Source: JAXGQE01 sp040766585 (GTDB lineage Bacteria; Bacillota; SLNR01). Taken from it: a stretch of 64,000 bases of DNA. A program made the translations under genes and the position numbers. Within the stretch, counting starts at the first letter, position 1. Each line of letters starts with the position of its first letter. The stretch is taken from contig JAXGQE010000005.1 in NCBI GenBank assembly GCA_040766585.1, positions 162,896 through 226,895 of the forward strand, read 5' to 3'. The notes under the pieces were generated by a model, which was given only the letters and a program-made list of their open reading frames with translations, was not told the DNA's origin and did not search any database. This document shows positions 1-8,801 of this stretch, one piece after another.

Positions 1-1
1 G

Positions 2-250
2 AGTGTGCCAGATATGGCTGGAAAAGTGGTACGAGCCGCCAAAGTGACGGTGGAAGCCCTGGATGAAAACGGAAGAAAAATCTGGGTAACTGGAGAAGGA
101 CTGTTGGCACGGGCACTGCAGCATGAACTGGATCACCTGGATGGCAGATTGTATACGGATATTGCTGATGAAATTTTTGAGATAGAAGAGGAAACGGAAG
201 AACAGGAACAAGGCACAGAGAGTCCGGAGGAGCAAGAGCAGACGAGTTAA
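2..250 (+). CDS. def: Peptide deformylase, C-terminal part (cut by window start)
   Basis: Removes the N-formyl group from nascent proteins as they leave the ribosome. Only about the last 82 residues are present; the reading frame is open at the window edge, so the true start lies upstream. The visible part opens with S-V-P, the end of the family's GCLSVP motif, and contains the metal-binding helix motif HELDHLDG, whose two histidines and glutamate bind and activate the metal. The C-terminal tail is an unusual run rich in Glu and Gln (about 25 residues) that is probably disordered. fmt follows 24 bp downstream, the usual def-fmt pairing. Confident from motif and context. Confidence 0.95.
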   Translation, partial: SVPDMAGKVVRAAKVTVEALDENGRKIWVTGEGLLARALQHELDHLDGRLYTDIADEIFEIEEETEEQEQGTESPEEQEQTS

Positions 251-274
251 TGTCTGCAAATTGGGGGTGATTGC

Positions 275-1243
275 ATGCGGATAGTATTTATGGGTACACC
301 GGAATTTGCTGTTCCTTCTTTAAAGAAACTGATGGAGGAAGGACACCTAATTGCAGCAGTCGTAACTCAACCGGATCGACCCAAGGGTCGGGGGAAAAAG
401 AAACATCCTTCTCCTGTGAAAGAGGCTGCTCTCAAGTTGGATTTGCCGATCTTGCAGCCGGTGTCCATCAAGAAGCCAGAGTTTTTCGACCAATTGGAGC
501 AGTTGGAGCCGGAGCTGATCGTCACGGCTGCTTATGGCCAGATCCTACCGGTGAGCGTACTGGATCTTCCGGATAAAGGATGTATCAATGTGCATGCATC
601 CCTTCTGCCGGCATATCGAGGGGCAGCTCCGATTCACTGGGCACTGATGCATGGGGAAAAGGAGACGGGTGTCACGATTATGAAAATGGATGCCGGTATG
701 GATACCGGTGATATTATTCTTCAGGAACCCGTCCCGATTGCATCCAAAGACAATGTAGCTACCCTGCACGAAAAACTGGCGGATATAGGCAGTGATTTGC
801 TCATTCAGGCTGTTGATCTGATCCGTCTGGATGAATTTGCCGGTATTCCCCAGGATCATTCTCAAGCATCGTATGCTCCCTTGTTAACCAAAGATCATGA
901 ACGAATTGACTGGGATCAAACGGCTGAGAATCTGGTCAACCATTTTCGTGGGATGAACCCCTGGCCGGGAGCTCATACTTATGCACAATCGGGTCTCTTG
1001 AAAATATATGAGGGGGAAGTGTATACTGGAGAAGGAGACGGATTCATTGCCCGGGAAGATCAACCGGGTACGATTGTCCGGGTCATTCACGGTCGTGGAT
1101 TTGTGGTGGCAGTCGGATCGGGGTATGTGTTGGTTCGCAAGGTAAAACCTCAAAACAGCCGGGCTATGTCTGCCGATGAATATGTGAGAGGATATCGGAT
1201 TCAGGAGGGAGATCTTCTGGCCGACCAGACAATAAGTCAGTAA
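275..1243 (+). CDS. fmt: Methionyl-tRNA formyltransferase
   Basis: Transfers formyl from 10-formyl-tetrahydrofolate to initiator Met-tRNA, the step that deformylase upstream later reverses on the protein. The 322-residue length is normal. The catalytic set is visible: N105 and H107 in INVHASLLP, then Y-R-G, and D143 in GMDTGD. An N-terminal Rossmann-type formyltransferase domain covers about residues 1-200 and a C-terminal OB-like domain the rest. The ATG at 275 follows GGGGGTGA at good spacing. It is probably co-transcribed with def and the protease gene downstream. Confidence 0.97.
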   Translation: MRIVFMGTPEFAVPSLKKLMEEGHLIAAVVTQPDRPKGRGKKKHPSPVKEAALKLDLPILQPVSIKKPEFFDQLEQLEPELIVTAAYGQILPVSVLDLPDKGCINVHASLLPAYRGAAPIHWALMHGEKETGVTIMKMDAGMDTGDIILQEPVPIASKDNVATLHEKLADIGSDLLIQAVDLIRLDEFAGIPQDHSQASYAPLLTKDHERIDWDQTAENLVNHFRGMNPWPGAHTYAQSGLLKIYEGEVYTGEGDGFIAREDQPGTIVRVIHGRGFVVAVGSGYVLVRKVKPQNSRAMSADEYVRGYRIQEGDLLADQTISQ

Positions 1244-1276
1244 CGCTCATGCGAATGGTTGAAAGGAGTGGGAAGT

Positions 1277-1966
1277 ATGCCGTTATTTGTATTTGATTCA
1301 GGTTTTTTCATCTTTGTGATTCCGGCGATGATATTTGCTCTTTACGCTCAAAATCTGGTAAACACCACTTTTGCAAAGTATCTGCAGGTGCCATCGCGTT
1401 CCCGCAGAACCGGAGCCGAGGTGGCTCGCCAGCTTCTCGATGATGCTGGACTCAGTGATATAGCTGTGGAACGGACGCAACGGTCCATGGGAGACCACTA
1501 CGATCCGCGAGCCAAAGTTATCCGCCTGTCGCCGGATGTTCATGACGGTTATTCGGTGGCTGCGCTGGGGGTTGCAGCCCATGAAACCGGCCATGCTGTC
1601 CAGCATGATACTGGATATGTACCGCTAAATTTCCGGAATATCATTGTTCCGGCCGCTCAAATCGGTTCCCAGGCAGCTATACCTCTGTTTATACTTGGCA
1701 TTATATTCAGCATGCCCGGCTTGGTTGATTTCGGTATCATCTTATTTTCCCTGGCCGTCGTTTTTCAGATTGCTACACTGCCTGTTGAATTCAACGCCAG
1801 CACACGTGCAGTTGCTTTGCTGGAAGGCGGTCACTATATTGATGGAGTTGAGATTGAGCAGACGAAGAAGGTGCTTCAGGCGGCAGCGCTGACCTATGTG
1901 GCCGCTGCAGCCATGGCGATTGCCCAGCTTATGCGTCTTCTTATGCTGAGAGGCAGGCGGCAGTAG
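1277..1966 (+). CDS. Membrane zinc metallopeptidase (YugP family)
   Basis: A 229-residue putative membrane-bound zinc protease. The zinc site HETGH is at residues 102-106. It is flanked by a hydrophobic N-terminal segment (about residues 5-25), two central hydrophobic segments (about 125-170) and one near the C-terminus. Family members are called neutral zinc metallopeptidases, and their substrates are unknown to me. The start is ATG 1277, just after AAAGGAGTGGGAAGT; a longer frame from 1259 would start inside the Shine-Dalgarno region. The gene ends in TAGTG, overlapping the next start by one base, so translation is probably coupled. The position between fmt and rsmB is typical for Clostridia. 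Confidence 0.85.
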   Translation: MPLFVFDSGFFIFVIPAMIFALYAQNLVNTTFAKYLQVPSRSRRTGAEVARQLLDDAGLSDIAVERTQRSMGDHYDPRAKVIRLSPDVHDGYSVAALGVAAHETGHAVQHDTGYVPLNFRNIIVPAAQIGSQAAIPLFILGIIFSMPGLVDFGIILFSLAVVFQIATLPVEFNASTRAVALLEGGHYIDGVEIEQTKKVLQAAALTYVAAAAMAIAQLMRLLMLRGRRQ

Positions 1967-2604
1967 TGTGGATCTTTTTGCTTTTGGTTTTATGGCCGCT
2001 GGCGTTACTGGTCATTTTCAGTATGGTTTTAATACCGGTTCAGTTCACATTCCGGTCCATGATCAATATTGTTACAGTCCCAAGACAAATTTATGAAATT
2101 GCCACCAACACAAAGCTTCGGACCAATCATGCGCTGGAACACGCAACCATCAACACCATTGAAGAGAGGTTCGGGCCTCAGAATCTGGCCGGGCTGGCAC
2201 GGGAGGATGGTTTTCTCATACGGGGCGCTGCGGACCCTGAGTTGGTGGAAGCGTTTGCACGCTTGGGGCTGGAAAGACTTCGGAGAGGAGAAAGCAGTCT
2301 GGCAATACACGAACGGTGCGGCACCAGTATTGCTTCTGCCAATGTGATTTCTTCCATTGTGTTTCTCATTCTCTTGTTCCAGACCGGATTTGTCACTCTG
2401 TGGAGTGTCTTGGTGGCCATGCTGATCGCCAATCTGACCGGGCCGTTGTTGGGGCGTTGGGTACAGCGCTTTCTGACTACATCGGCGCAGGTGGATAATG
2501 TGGAAATTGTTGGGGTTGAATACCAGTATCAGCAGATGAATTTTTTCGGTGTCGCACATGTAAGGAAGCCGACGGACTTCTTTGTCCGAACCCGTTTTCG
2601 CTAG
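1966..2604 (+). CDS. Membrane protein, DUF6391-like
   Basis: A 212-residue protein of unknown function with an N-terminal membrane segment (residues 1-27) and a hydrophobic pair near residues 125-165. Its strongest feature is the motif NHALEHATI at about residues 54-62, which I associate with the DUF6391 family; the paired histidines and glutamate could bind a metal, but that is inference. It starts with GTG overlapping the stop of the protease gene (TAGTG), so the two are likely translated together and may work together at the membrane. The family name is from memory and moderately sure; the membrane topology is read by eye. Confidence 0.65.
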   Translation: MWIFLLLVLWPLALLVIFSMVLIPVQFTFRSMINIVTVPRQIYEIATNTKLRTNHALEHATINTIEERFGPQNLAGLAREDGFLIRGAADPELVEAFARLGLERLRRGESSLAIHERCGTSIASANVISSIVFLILLFQTGFVTLWSVLVAMLIANLTGPLLGRWVQRFLTTSAQVDNVEIVGVEYQYQQMNFFGVAHVRKPTDFFVRTRFR

Positions 2605-2626
2605 TCCGCCGAGGAGGAAACCAATC

Positions 2627-3994
2627 ATGACTGAGCAAACCAGAAAAGGGGCCCGGGAAACGGCACTGATTATTCTTCATCAAGTGGATACACAAAACAG
2701 CTACGCCAATGAGCTTCTGGATCAGATCATGCAAAAAGAAAATCCGGAGCCCAGAGAACGGCGACTGATTACAGAATTGGTGTACGGCACTTTGCGTATG
2801 CAAGGTGCACTGGACTGGATTTTAAACCAGGTCAGTCGACATCCCGTGGACAGTATGCCGTCGTATCTGCGCTGCATACTGCGGTTGGGCGCCTATCAGC
2901 TGATGTATCTGGTAAAGATACCTCATTCGGCTGCTGTTAATGAATCCGTTAATTTGGGCAGGAAGTTTGGTCACAAAGGATGGGTCACTCTAATCAACGG
3001 TATTCTGCGGGCTTTGATCCGCAAGAAGAACAAAATACAATGGCCGGACCCGGAAGAAGATCCGGCCTTATCCATTTCAACGATTTATTCCCATCCCCTG
3101 TGGATTGTGCAGCGATGGGTGGATCGTTGGGGGGTTGAAGAAACCCGAGCCCTGTGCGAAGCCAACAATCAATCCCCACCGGTTGTTGCTCGAGCCAACC
3201 GGCTGCGTGTAACACGAGATGAGCTGGCTCGTCTGCTTGCTGCAGAAGGTGAAGAAACTGAACCGGGAGATTATGCTCCGGAAAGTCTGAGATTCATTCA
3301 GCCCGCTTCGATTCGATCTCTTACGGCGTTTCAGGAAGGATTGTTTACAGTACAAGATGAGGCTTCCATGCTGGTTTCTCATATTCTGGATGTCCGTCCG
3401 GATCATGTGGTTGTTGACACATGCAGTGCCCCCGGGGGAAAAACCACCCATATGGCGGAGTTGATGGACAACCGCGGGCTGATTTACGCATCAGATATTC
3501 ATGCCGGTAAATTGAAGTTGTTGGCAAAAAGTTGTCAACGCTTGGGCATTACCAATGTCCGGCTTTTGGTTCAGGATGCTTCCCAACCATTTTTGGATAT
3601 ACCGTTTCACAGTGCAGACCGGGTTTTGGTGGATGCCCCCTGTTCAGGAATGGGGGTTCTGAGACGAAGGGCGGATGCCCGTTGGCGAAAAACACCTGAG
3701 CAGATCACGCTATTGAGTGAACTGCAGCAGCGTATTCTGACCAGCGCTGCTGCTCTTGTGAAACCGGGTGGGGTGTTAGTATACAGTACATGTTCCACGG
3801 AACCGGAAGAGAATGAAAAGCAAGTGCAGCATTTTCTGGACAGAAGACCTGAGTTTTGCTTAAGCACTTTGGTTCCCTGGCTCCCTGCGAGTCTTCAGGC
3901 TGAAAAGACGGCAGAATCTGGATATATACAGCTTTTGCCACACAAACACGGTACCGATGGATTTTTTGCTGCCCGGCTGGTCCGGCAGCACTGA
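2627..3994 (+). CDS. rsmB: 16S rRNA m5C967 methyltransferase
   Basis: Methylates C967 of 16S rRNA using S-adenosylmethionine. The 455-residue protein has an N-terminal NusB-like RNA-binding region (about residues 1-150) and a C-terminal methyltransferase domain. Visible motifs are the SAM-binding CSAPGGKTTHMAE, motif IV DAPCSGMGVLRRR with its conserved Cys, and motif VI YSTCSTEPEENE, whose Cys is the usual catalytic nucleophile. The start is ATG 2627, following GAGGAGGAAACCAATC; an in-frame upstream extension to 2582 lies in the previous gene's end and lacks a ribosome site. In many Clostridia rlmN follows directly, but here gltX and a 4-kb interruption intervene. Confidence 0.95.
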   Translation: MTEQTRKGARETALIILHQVDTQNSYANELLDQIMQKENPEPRERRLITELVYGTLRMQGALDWILNQVSRHPVDSMPSYLRCILRLGAYQLMYLVKIPHSAAVNESVNLGRKFGHKGWVTLINGILRALIRKKNKIQWPDPEEDPALSISTIYSHPLWIVQRWVDRWGVEETRALCEANNQSPPVVARANRLRVTRDELARLLAAEGEETEPGDYAPESLRFIQPASIRSLTAFQEGLFTVQDEASMLVSHILDVRPDHVVVDTCSAPGGKTTHMAELMDNRGLIYASDIHAGKLKLLAKSCQRLGITNVRLLVQDASQPFLDIPFHSADRVLVDAPCSGMGVLRRRADARWRKTPEQITLLSELQQRILTSAAALVKPGGVLVYSTCSTEPEENEKQVQHFLDRRPEFCLSTLVPWLPASLQAEKTAESGYIQLLPHKHGTDGFFAARLVRQH

Positions 3995-4015
3995 TATCAG
4001 ACAGGAGTGAAACGG

Positions 4016-5479
4016 ATGAACGATGTACGGGTACGATTTGCCCCCAGTCCCACGGGGCATCTCCATATCGGAGGAGTGAGAACAGCTCTTTTTAACTGGC
4101 TGTACGCACGTCAGAATCAGGGGACTTTTATTCTGCGAATTGAGGATACGGATTTCGAGCGTTCTACGAATGAATCCGTCCAGGCCATTTTAGAGGGCAT
4201 GCGCTGGCTGGGTTTGCTTTGGGATGAAGGTCCCGGATGCGAAGGGGAATTCGGCCCGTATTTTCAGTCACAACGAATCGATTTGTATAAAAGGTATGCC
4301 GATGAGCTGGTCGACAAAGGCATGGCATATTTCTGTTTCTGTTCCAGTGAGGAAGTGGAATCCCAAAGAGAAGAAGCACGTCAGACGGGAGATATTCCCC
4401 GTTATTCGGGCAAGTGCCGTAATCTGACCAAAGAAGAACAGATGGCAGCAGCAGCATCGGGAAAGCCGTATGTGATTCGTTTTCGGATACCGGAGGGGGA
4501 AACGCTTCTTGATGATATGATTCGGGGCAGGACCGTTTTCCAAAACAACACTTTGGAAGATTTTGTCATCATCAAAACCGATGGTGTGGCAACTTATAAT
4601 TTCGCCGTGGTGGTGGATGATCACCTGATGAGAGTATCCCATGTTATCCGGGGCGATGACCACATCGCCAATACTCCTCGGCAGATCCTTCTGTACCAGA
4701 CTCTGCAGTGGCCAATTCCTGAGTTTGCCCATCTTTCGATGATCCTCGGTTCTGATAAGACCCGACTCAGCAAACGACATGGAGCCGTATCTGCTATCCA
4801 GTACCGGGAAGATGGATTTCTTCCCGAAGCGCTGTTGAATTATCTGGCGCTTCTGGGCTGGTCGTATGATGGAAAACAGCAGATCTTCAGCATTGAAGAG
4901 ATGATCGAAAAATTCTCTCTGGCCAAAGTATCCAGGAATCCGGCGGTATTCGATCCGGATAAGCTCATATGGATGAATGCTCAGTATATAAAGAGCCTTT
5001 CCGATGAGGCGTTTATTGAGAAAGGAATGCCGTACCTGCAGGCTGAAGGCATTCTGAATGATCCTCCGGATCCAGCGTCATGGGATCTTTGGCGGCGGGT
5101 TGCTCCACTGGTCAAAGAGCGGGTAAGACAACTCAATCAAGTTGGGAGTATGGTTGATTATCTTTTCCAGGATGACATTGTCATCGGTGATGAAGCCAGG
5201 GAGAAGGGACTGAAAGACCCAGAAGCTGTGGCTTATCTGGCAGATTTTCGGAAGGAACTGGAATCATTTGAGCATTATGACGCAGAATCGCTGGAAGTGA
5301 TGCTGCGGGCTTTCTGTGCAGACCGTGACATCAAAGCCGGGACTTTGGTTAAGCCTCTGCGGACGGTTCTGACGGGGAGGACTGTCAGCCCGGGTATATT
5401 TGATGTTATGGTGCTTTTAGGGAAAGATCAGGTATTGAAACGAATAGATCAGGGGATTGAAGCTGATTTCAGCGGCTAA
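4016..5479 (+). CDS. gltX: Glutamate--tRNA ligase
   Basis: Charges tRNA-Glu, and in most Bacillota also tRNA-Gln before amidation. The 487-residue class I synthetase shows the HIGH-type motif HLHIGG near residues 15-20 and the KMSKS-type motif TRLSKRHG near residue 252. It also has the C-x-C...Y-S-G-K-C zinc-like cluster near residues 107-130. The chosen ATG 4016 has AGGAG 10 bp upstream; GTG 4007 lies inside that ribosome site. It ends in a strong hairpin terminator. A tRNA-Gln gene lies 2 kb downstream, but this placement may be coincidental. Confidence 0.96.
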   Translation: MNDVRVRFAPSPTGHLHIGGVRTALFNWLYARQNQGTFILRIEDTDFERSTNESVQAILEGMRWLGLLWDEGPGCEGEFGPYFQSQRIDLYKRYADELVDKGMAYFCFCSSEEVESQREEARQTGDIPRYSGKCRNLTKEEQMAAAASGKPYVIRFRIPEGETLLDDMIRGRTVFQNNTLEDFVIIKTDGVATYNFAVVVDDHLMRVSHVIRGDDHIANTPRQILLYQTLQWPIPEFAHLSMILGSDKTRLSKRHGAVSAIQYREDGFLPEALLNYLALLGWSYDGKQQIFSIEEMIEKFSLAKVSRNPAVFDPDKLIWMNAQYIKSLSDEAFIEKGMPYLQAEGILNDPPDPASWDLWRRVAPLVKERVRQLNQVGSMVDYLFQDDIVIGDEAREKGLKDPEAVAYLADFRKELESFEHYDAESLEVMLRAFCADRDIKAGTLVKPLRTVLTGRTVSPGIFDVMVLLGKDQVLKRIDQGIEADFSG

Positions 5480-5500
5480 AGGGGATCGTGCAATCAAGAT

Positions 5501-5548
5501 AAAACTTCAGCCACGGCCTTCAGTTGTGATGGCCGTGGCTGAAGTTTT
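5501..5548. terminator. Bidirectional terminator between gltX and the flavodoxin gene
   Basis: A perfect 18-bp inverted repeat (5501-5518 and 5531-5548) encloses a 12-base loop. The outer arm bases are AAAA/TTTT, so it has A and T tracts on both sides. It lies between two convergent genes and can stop transcription from either strand. Confidence 0.9.
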
Positions 5549-5550
5549 CT

Positions 5551-6027
5551 TCAACGACTGAGAATGTGGGATATCTGCTCAATCGCTTGATCAATCTGCT
5601 GACTTCTCTGGCGGTTGCTCCAATTGATAATGGCTGTGGATTCAACGCGGACCCCTTTTTGAGAGCACAAAGTTTTGAATTCAGCCATGGCGCGGTTGCC
5701 GCCCATCCATGCAAACGGGAATTGTTGAGTGACGATCAGTCCAGCCGGTTTATTCTGTGGCCCCGGCACGGACTGCAGAAAGGATTTCATAGCCGGAGCC
5801 AGAGAAAAAGCATGCACCGGTGCGCCCAATATCAGATAATCATACGACTCGGTAGACGGTATGGCGGACAATTTGGGAATGATTCTGGGATTACCCGTTT
5901 TGGCGTCTGCCGGCTGTAAAGATTCAATGTGGACAGTATGTGATTGGTCTCGAAGGGTATCGGCCAGCGTTTCGACTACCGAACGCGTATTGCCGGTTTG
6001 AGAATATATGATGATACCAATGTTCAT
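5551..6027 (-). CDS. Flavodoxin-like protein
   Basis: A small FMN-binding electron carrier or NAD(P)H-quinone-type flavoprotein, 158 residues. The N-terminal strand and phosphate loop YSQTGNTRS (residues 8-16) is the flavodoxin signature, and a second flavin-contacting region is seen at LGAPVHAFS. The start at 6027 follows GGGAGG with 8 bases between; an in-frame ATG two codons earlier is too close to that site. A likely extended -10 (TGGTACAAT on the minus strand, about 6065-6073) lies upstream, preceded by the palindrome at 6093-6118. The partner protein is unknown. Confidence 0.85.
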   Translation of the reverse strand: MNIGIIIYSQTGNTRSVVETLADTLRDQSHTVHIESLQPADAKTGNPRIIPKLSAIPSTESYDYLILGAPVHAFSLAPAMKSFLQSVPGPQNKPAGLIVTQQFPFAWMGGNRAMAEFKTLCSQKGVRVESTAIINWSNRQRSQQIDQAIEQISHILSR

Positions 6028-6092
6028 GAACATCGCCTCCCGATTCATTTCTTGTTTCTCTTTCATTGTACCAAACCCGTTGCGGTATACAT

Positions 6093-6118
6093 ACTGATTT
6101 TTCATTCTGAAAATCAGT
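6093..6118. promoter_or_regulatory. Palindrome upstream of the flavodoxin gene, IS30 target
   Basis: Arms ACTGATTTT (6093-6101) and AAAATCAGT (6110-6118) are a perfect 9-bp inverted repeat with an 8-base spacer. It lies just upstream of the flavodoxin gene's predicted -10, so it may be an operator. The right arm (with TCTG, 6106-6118) is duplicated beyond the IS30 element at 7501-7513, showing this palindrome was the insertion target. Confidence 0.5.
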
Positions 6119-7500
6119 CCTAAATTGAAATAATAAGTGCAAAATTCATAGGGAACCAGGCAATAGCTACTCTTTGTACCAATGATTGATTAAAAATGAT
6201 GAGTGTGCCGGCTGTCAGGGGCCGGCGAAGCCGGGACGAAGTCTTTACCCTTGACAGCCTATCCGTCTAAAACCTAATTGGGACCGTCGTGCATAGCACG
6301 GCGGAGCGCCTCCCGGCGGGCGGGTGTGGGCAGAGCCCACAATCATGATAGTAAAGCCAGTTGTGCTGCAAATGCCTCCTGTGCCGACAGATAGTCCAAA
6401 ATACGCCTGGGCAAGGAATTGATCCAGTTCTGAATACGCAGCAATACTTCATTGCTCAGAGCATCCAGCGCCCGGCCTTTGGGAGAAATCTGCGAATCAG
6501 TCCGTTGACATTCTCATTGGATCCCCGTTCTCCGGAATAATATGGATGGGCATAAAAGATCATTGGTTCGCTTCTTCCCGGTATGATCGGGTCTTTCCAT
6601 CTGAGATGTGAAAAGCAAATCCTCGGAACCGTTATCGCTGGTGATCGACTTGAAGATCTGCGAAAACCGTTCCCCGTAGGTGCAAGCCATTTCATCGAGG
6701 GCCTGCACCACGGAGGCGGCTGTTCTATCCGCTAGCTTGACAATCAGCGCCTGGCGAGTCATGCGTTCTACCATAGTGAACAATACAGATCCTTTCGCTC
6801 GTGTCCTGCAACAATGTATCCATTTCCCAGTGACCAAATCCTCGCCGTTCGTTGATGAAAGCTTCCCGCAGATCAATACTGTTCTCCCGAGTACTCTCTC
6901 GGATGGGCGGTGATCTGCGCCGGCGTCCGACTGCCGTACCTGCAGATGCAGATCCAAAGGCTTTACTCGACTCAGACCCATGCGAATGTATGTATAGAGC
7001 GTTCTGGTTGTGACCGATGGGTGCTGCATCATTCCCTGCCGCCGGAGATAACCGACAGCAGCATCCGGGGACCACTTGTTTGTCAGAATCAAGTCCTCGA
7101 TGGTCTGGAGCAAGGGGAGTTATGTCAGCAAGTTTGTATGTGCGGCCGCAATTCTTGCGGGCTCTGACATACTTTTTCTGGGCTGAGTCCGCATAGTATA
7201 CTTTGCGCACCTTCAAAAGAGTATCCATCTGGTCAACAGAATTAGGTCTTGAGCTCGCGATAGATGGTCGAGACATCCGGCTCAGTGCCTGTGCAATGGC
7301 TGCTACATTCACTTTGAGGGCTACCATGGCTTGAATCTGGCCTCGCTCTGTCTCTGAAAGATGTTTATAACATCGTACTTTTGTGGTAAAATGAGTTTGA
7401 CTCATAGGTCACCTCCGATTAATGTTTGTGTAGTAGCTACATTATATCTGGAGTGCCTATGAGTTGTCATTTCTTATTGCACTTGATTTTTCAATTCAGC
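6119..7500 (-). mobile_element. IS30-family insertion sequence, decayed
   Basis: A 1382-bp element bounded by imperfect 24-bp inverted repeats (6119-6142 against the complement of 7477-7500, 19 of 24 matching, sharing AAGTGCAA at the inner end). It is flanked by a 13-bp direct repeat TCTGAAAATCAGT (6106-6118 and 7501-7513). It carries a broken DDE transposase and about 200 bp of GC-rich DNA at its left end with no gene I can see. The inner end of the repeats resembles that of the intact IS30 element at 61522, so the two are relatives. Confidence 0.85.
6343..7405 (-). pseudogene. IS30-family transposase, frameshifted
   Basis: The full IS30 plan can be followed across at least three reading frames. 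It has an N-terminal helix-turn-helix (YKHLSETERGQIQAM), the first acidic motif FGHWEMDTL, FTMVERMTR, the second acidic motif SDNGSE, and the final SNENVNGLIRRF. The typical C-terminal tail LPRRILDYLSAQEAF follows, then a stop near 6343. Several frameshifts separate these parts, so no functional protein can be made. The original start ATG at 7405 still has GGAGGTGACCT just upstream. Confidence 0.85.
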
Positions 7501-7513
7501 TCTGAAAATCAGT
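7501..7513. repeat. Right copy of the 13-bp IS30 target duplication
   Basis: TCTGAAAATCAGT is identical to 6106-6118 on the other side of the element. It consists mainly of one arm of the pre-existing palindrome. Confidence 0.8.
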
Positions 7514-7535
7514 GATAAAAATGTTGGCCGTTGCC

Positions 7536-7564
7536 TTGTCAAAGCTATTGGCCTGTGCTATAAT
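7536..7564 (+). promoter_or_regulatory. Promoter of tRNA-Gln
   Basis: TTGTCA (7536-7541), a 17-bp spacer and a perfect TATAAT (7559-7564), ending 16 bp before the mature tRNA. It lies wholly downstream of the IS30 duplication and is intact. Confidence 0.85.
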
Positions 7565-7580
7565 ATGTCTTGCTTGTCTC

Positions 7581-7654
7581 TGGGGAATCGTCTAATGGTA
7601 GGACTCCAGATTCTGGATCTGGCTATGGTGGTTCGAATCCATCTTCCCCAGCCA
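7581..7654 (+). tRNA. tRNA-Gln (anticodon CTG)
   Basis: A full cloverleaf can be folded. The acceptor stem is TGGGGAA/TTCCCCA, the D arm GTC...GGAC, the anticodon stem CCAGA/TCTGG with loop TTCTGGA, and the T arm GGTGG/CCATC with loop TTCGAAT. The anticodon CTG reads the glutamine codon CAG. The 3' CCA is encoded. It has its own strong promoter upstream and a terminator hairpin 14 bp downstream, so it is a single-gene unit. Confidence 0.95.
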
Positions 7655-7667
7655 AAAATTGTTTGGG

Positions 7668-7694
7668 AACGGAGGAATTTACCTCCGTTTTTTT
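7668..7694 (+). terminator. Terminator of tRNA-Gln
   Basis: AACGGAGG (7668-7675) pairs with CCTCCGTT (7682-7689) around a 6-base loop, followed by a T tract to 7694. Confidence 0.85.
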
Positions 7695-7738
7695 GTATAT
7701 TAATATGGGTGTATGGGGATGAATTGGGGGGAAGTCCA

Positions 7739-8779
7739 ATGGATGAGAAGATACTGGCGATTCATGAACACAAGGGATTGCTGGAACGGGGTATTGATTA
7801 TTTCAGCCGGCGGTGGAACTCAGATCGGCGTTTGTATGCAGATGCCATCGCCAACAGTTTCGGAGCGGATTCTCCGATTCCCCGGTGGTATTTATTGATG
7901 ATGGGGGATGAAATCATCGGGGGGTGCGGTCTGATTGCCAATGATTTTATCAGCCGCCAGGATCTAACTCCCTGGATATGTGCGTTATATGTGGAAGAGC
8001 CGTATCGTCATCGCGGATTCGGAAAAGCGCTTCTGGAGCATGCCCGCAAAGAAGCCGGTACTCTGGGCTACAAAAAAGTATATCTTTGTACGGATCATCA
8101 GGGATACTATGAACAGTACGGATGGGTGCACATAGCCAACGGATATCATCTCTGGGGGGATGCTTCACGCATTTATGAACATCATACCATTCGGGATGTA
8201 GTGCCTCTTCAGTTTTTGGGCTGTCCGGTACTGGAGACAGACCGGCTGGTACTGCGGCCGTTTCGTATAGAAGATGCGGACGATGTATTTGAATATGCTC
8301 GGAATCCTCATGTGGCTCAGTACCTTTCCTGGGATGCTCATCAAACGAAAGAAGATTCACTGCGTTTCATTGACTGGGCCATGGAACAAGTTCAGCAGGA
8401 TGCACTGGGGCAGTGGGCCATTATTCTCAAACAGAATCATCGGGTAATCGGTTCGATTGGCTTCATGCAGTTTGATCCTCCAAATTCCTGCGGTACTCTG
8501 GGATATGCTTTGGCGGAGCCATACTGGAATCAGGGTCTGACAACGGAAGCACTGATTGGTCTGCTGCAGTTTATCTTTGATGAGATGGAGCTGAACCGGG
8601 TGGAGGCTGTACATTTTATTGAAAACGAAGCATCCGGTCGAGTGATGGAAAAGGCCGGTATGCGCTGCGAAGGGGTGCAGAGAAGCAGGCTTTTTGTGAA
8701 GAACAGATATTGGGATATCAAGCAGTATGCTATGGTCCGGAGCGATTGGCTGTCTGCAAAAGAGTCTGTTCTTGATTGA
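7739..8779 (+). CDS. Tandem GNAT N-acetyltransferase (two fused domains)
   Basis: A 346-residue protein with two acetyl-CoA-dependent acetyltransferase domains. The first (about residues 1-150) has the acetyl-CoA loop RHRGFGKAL and a C-terminal YYEQYGW. The second (about 165-340) is RimJ/RimL-like, beginning LETDRLVLRPF and containing GYALAEPYWNQGLTTEAL and FIENEASGRVMEKAGM. The substrates are unknown: the second class often acetylates protein N-termini or antibiotics, the first small molecules. The start is ATG 7739 after GGGGGGAAGTCCA; a longer frame back to 7565 runs through the tRNA and is not real. It could be two ancestral genes fused; the domains are not obviously repeats of each other. 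Confidence 0.85.
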   Translation: MDEKILAIHEHKGLLERGIDYFSRRWNSDRRLYADAIANSFGADSPIPRWYLLMMGDEIIGGCGLIANDFISRQDLTPWICALYVEEPYRHRGFGKALLEHARKEAGTLGYKKVYLCTDHQGYYEQYGWVHIANGYHLWGDASRIYEHHTIRDVVPLQFLGCPVLETDRLVLRPFRIEDADDVFEYARNPHVAQYLSWDAHQTKEDSLRFIDWAMEQVQQDALGQWAIILKQNHRVIGSIGFMQFDPPNSCGTLGYALAEPYWNQGLTTEALIGLLQFIFDEMELNRVEAVHFIENEASGRVMEKAGMRCEGVQRSRLFVKNRYWDIKQYAMVRSDWLSAKESVLD

Positions 8780-8801
8780 AATTATTCTTTTTTTTTGCCT
8801 C

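Noticed and set aside
271..576. Alternative reading frame inside fmt
   Set aside because: It is a shadow of fmt with no family pattern and no ribosome site of its own.
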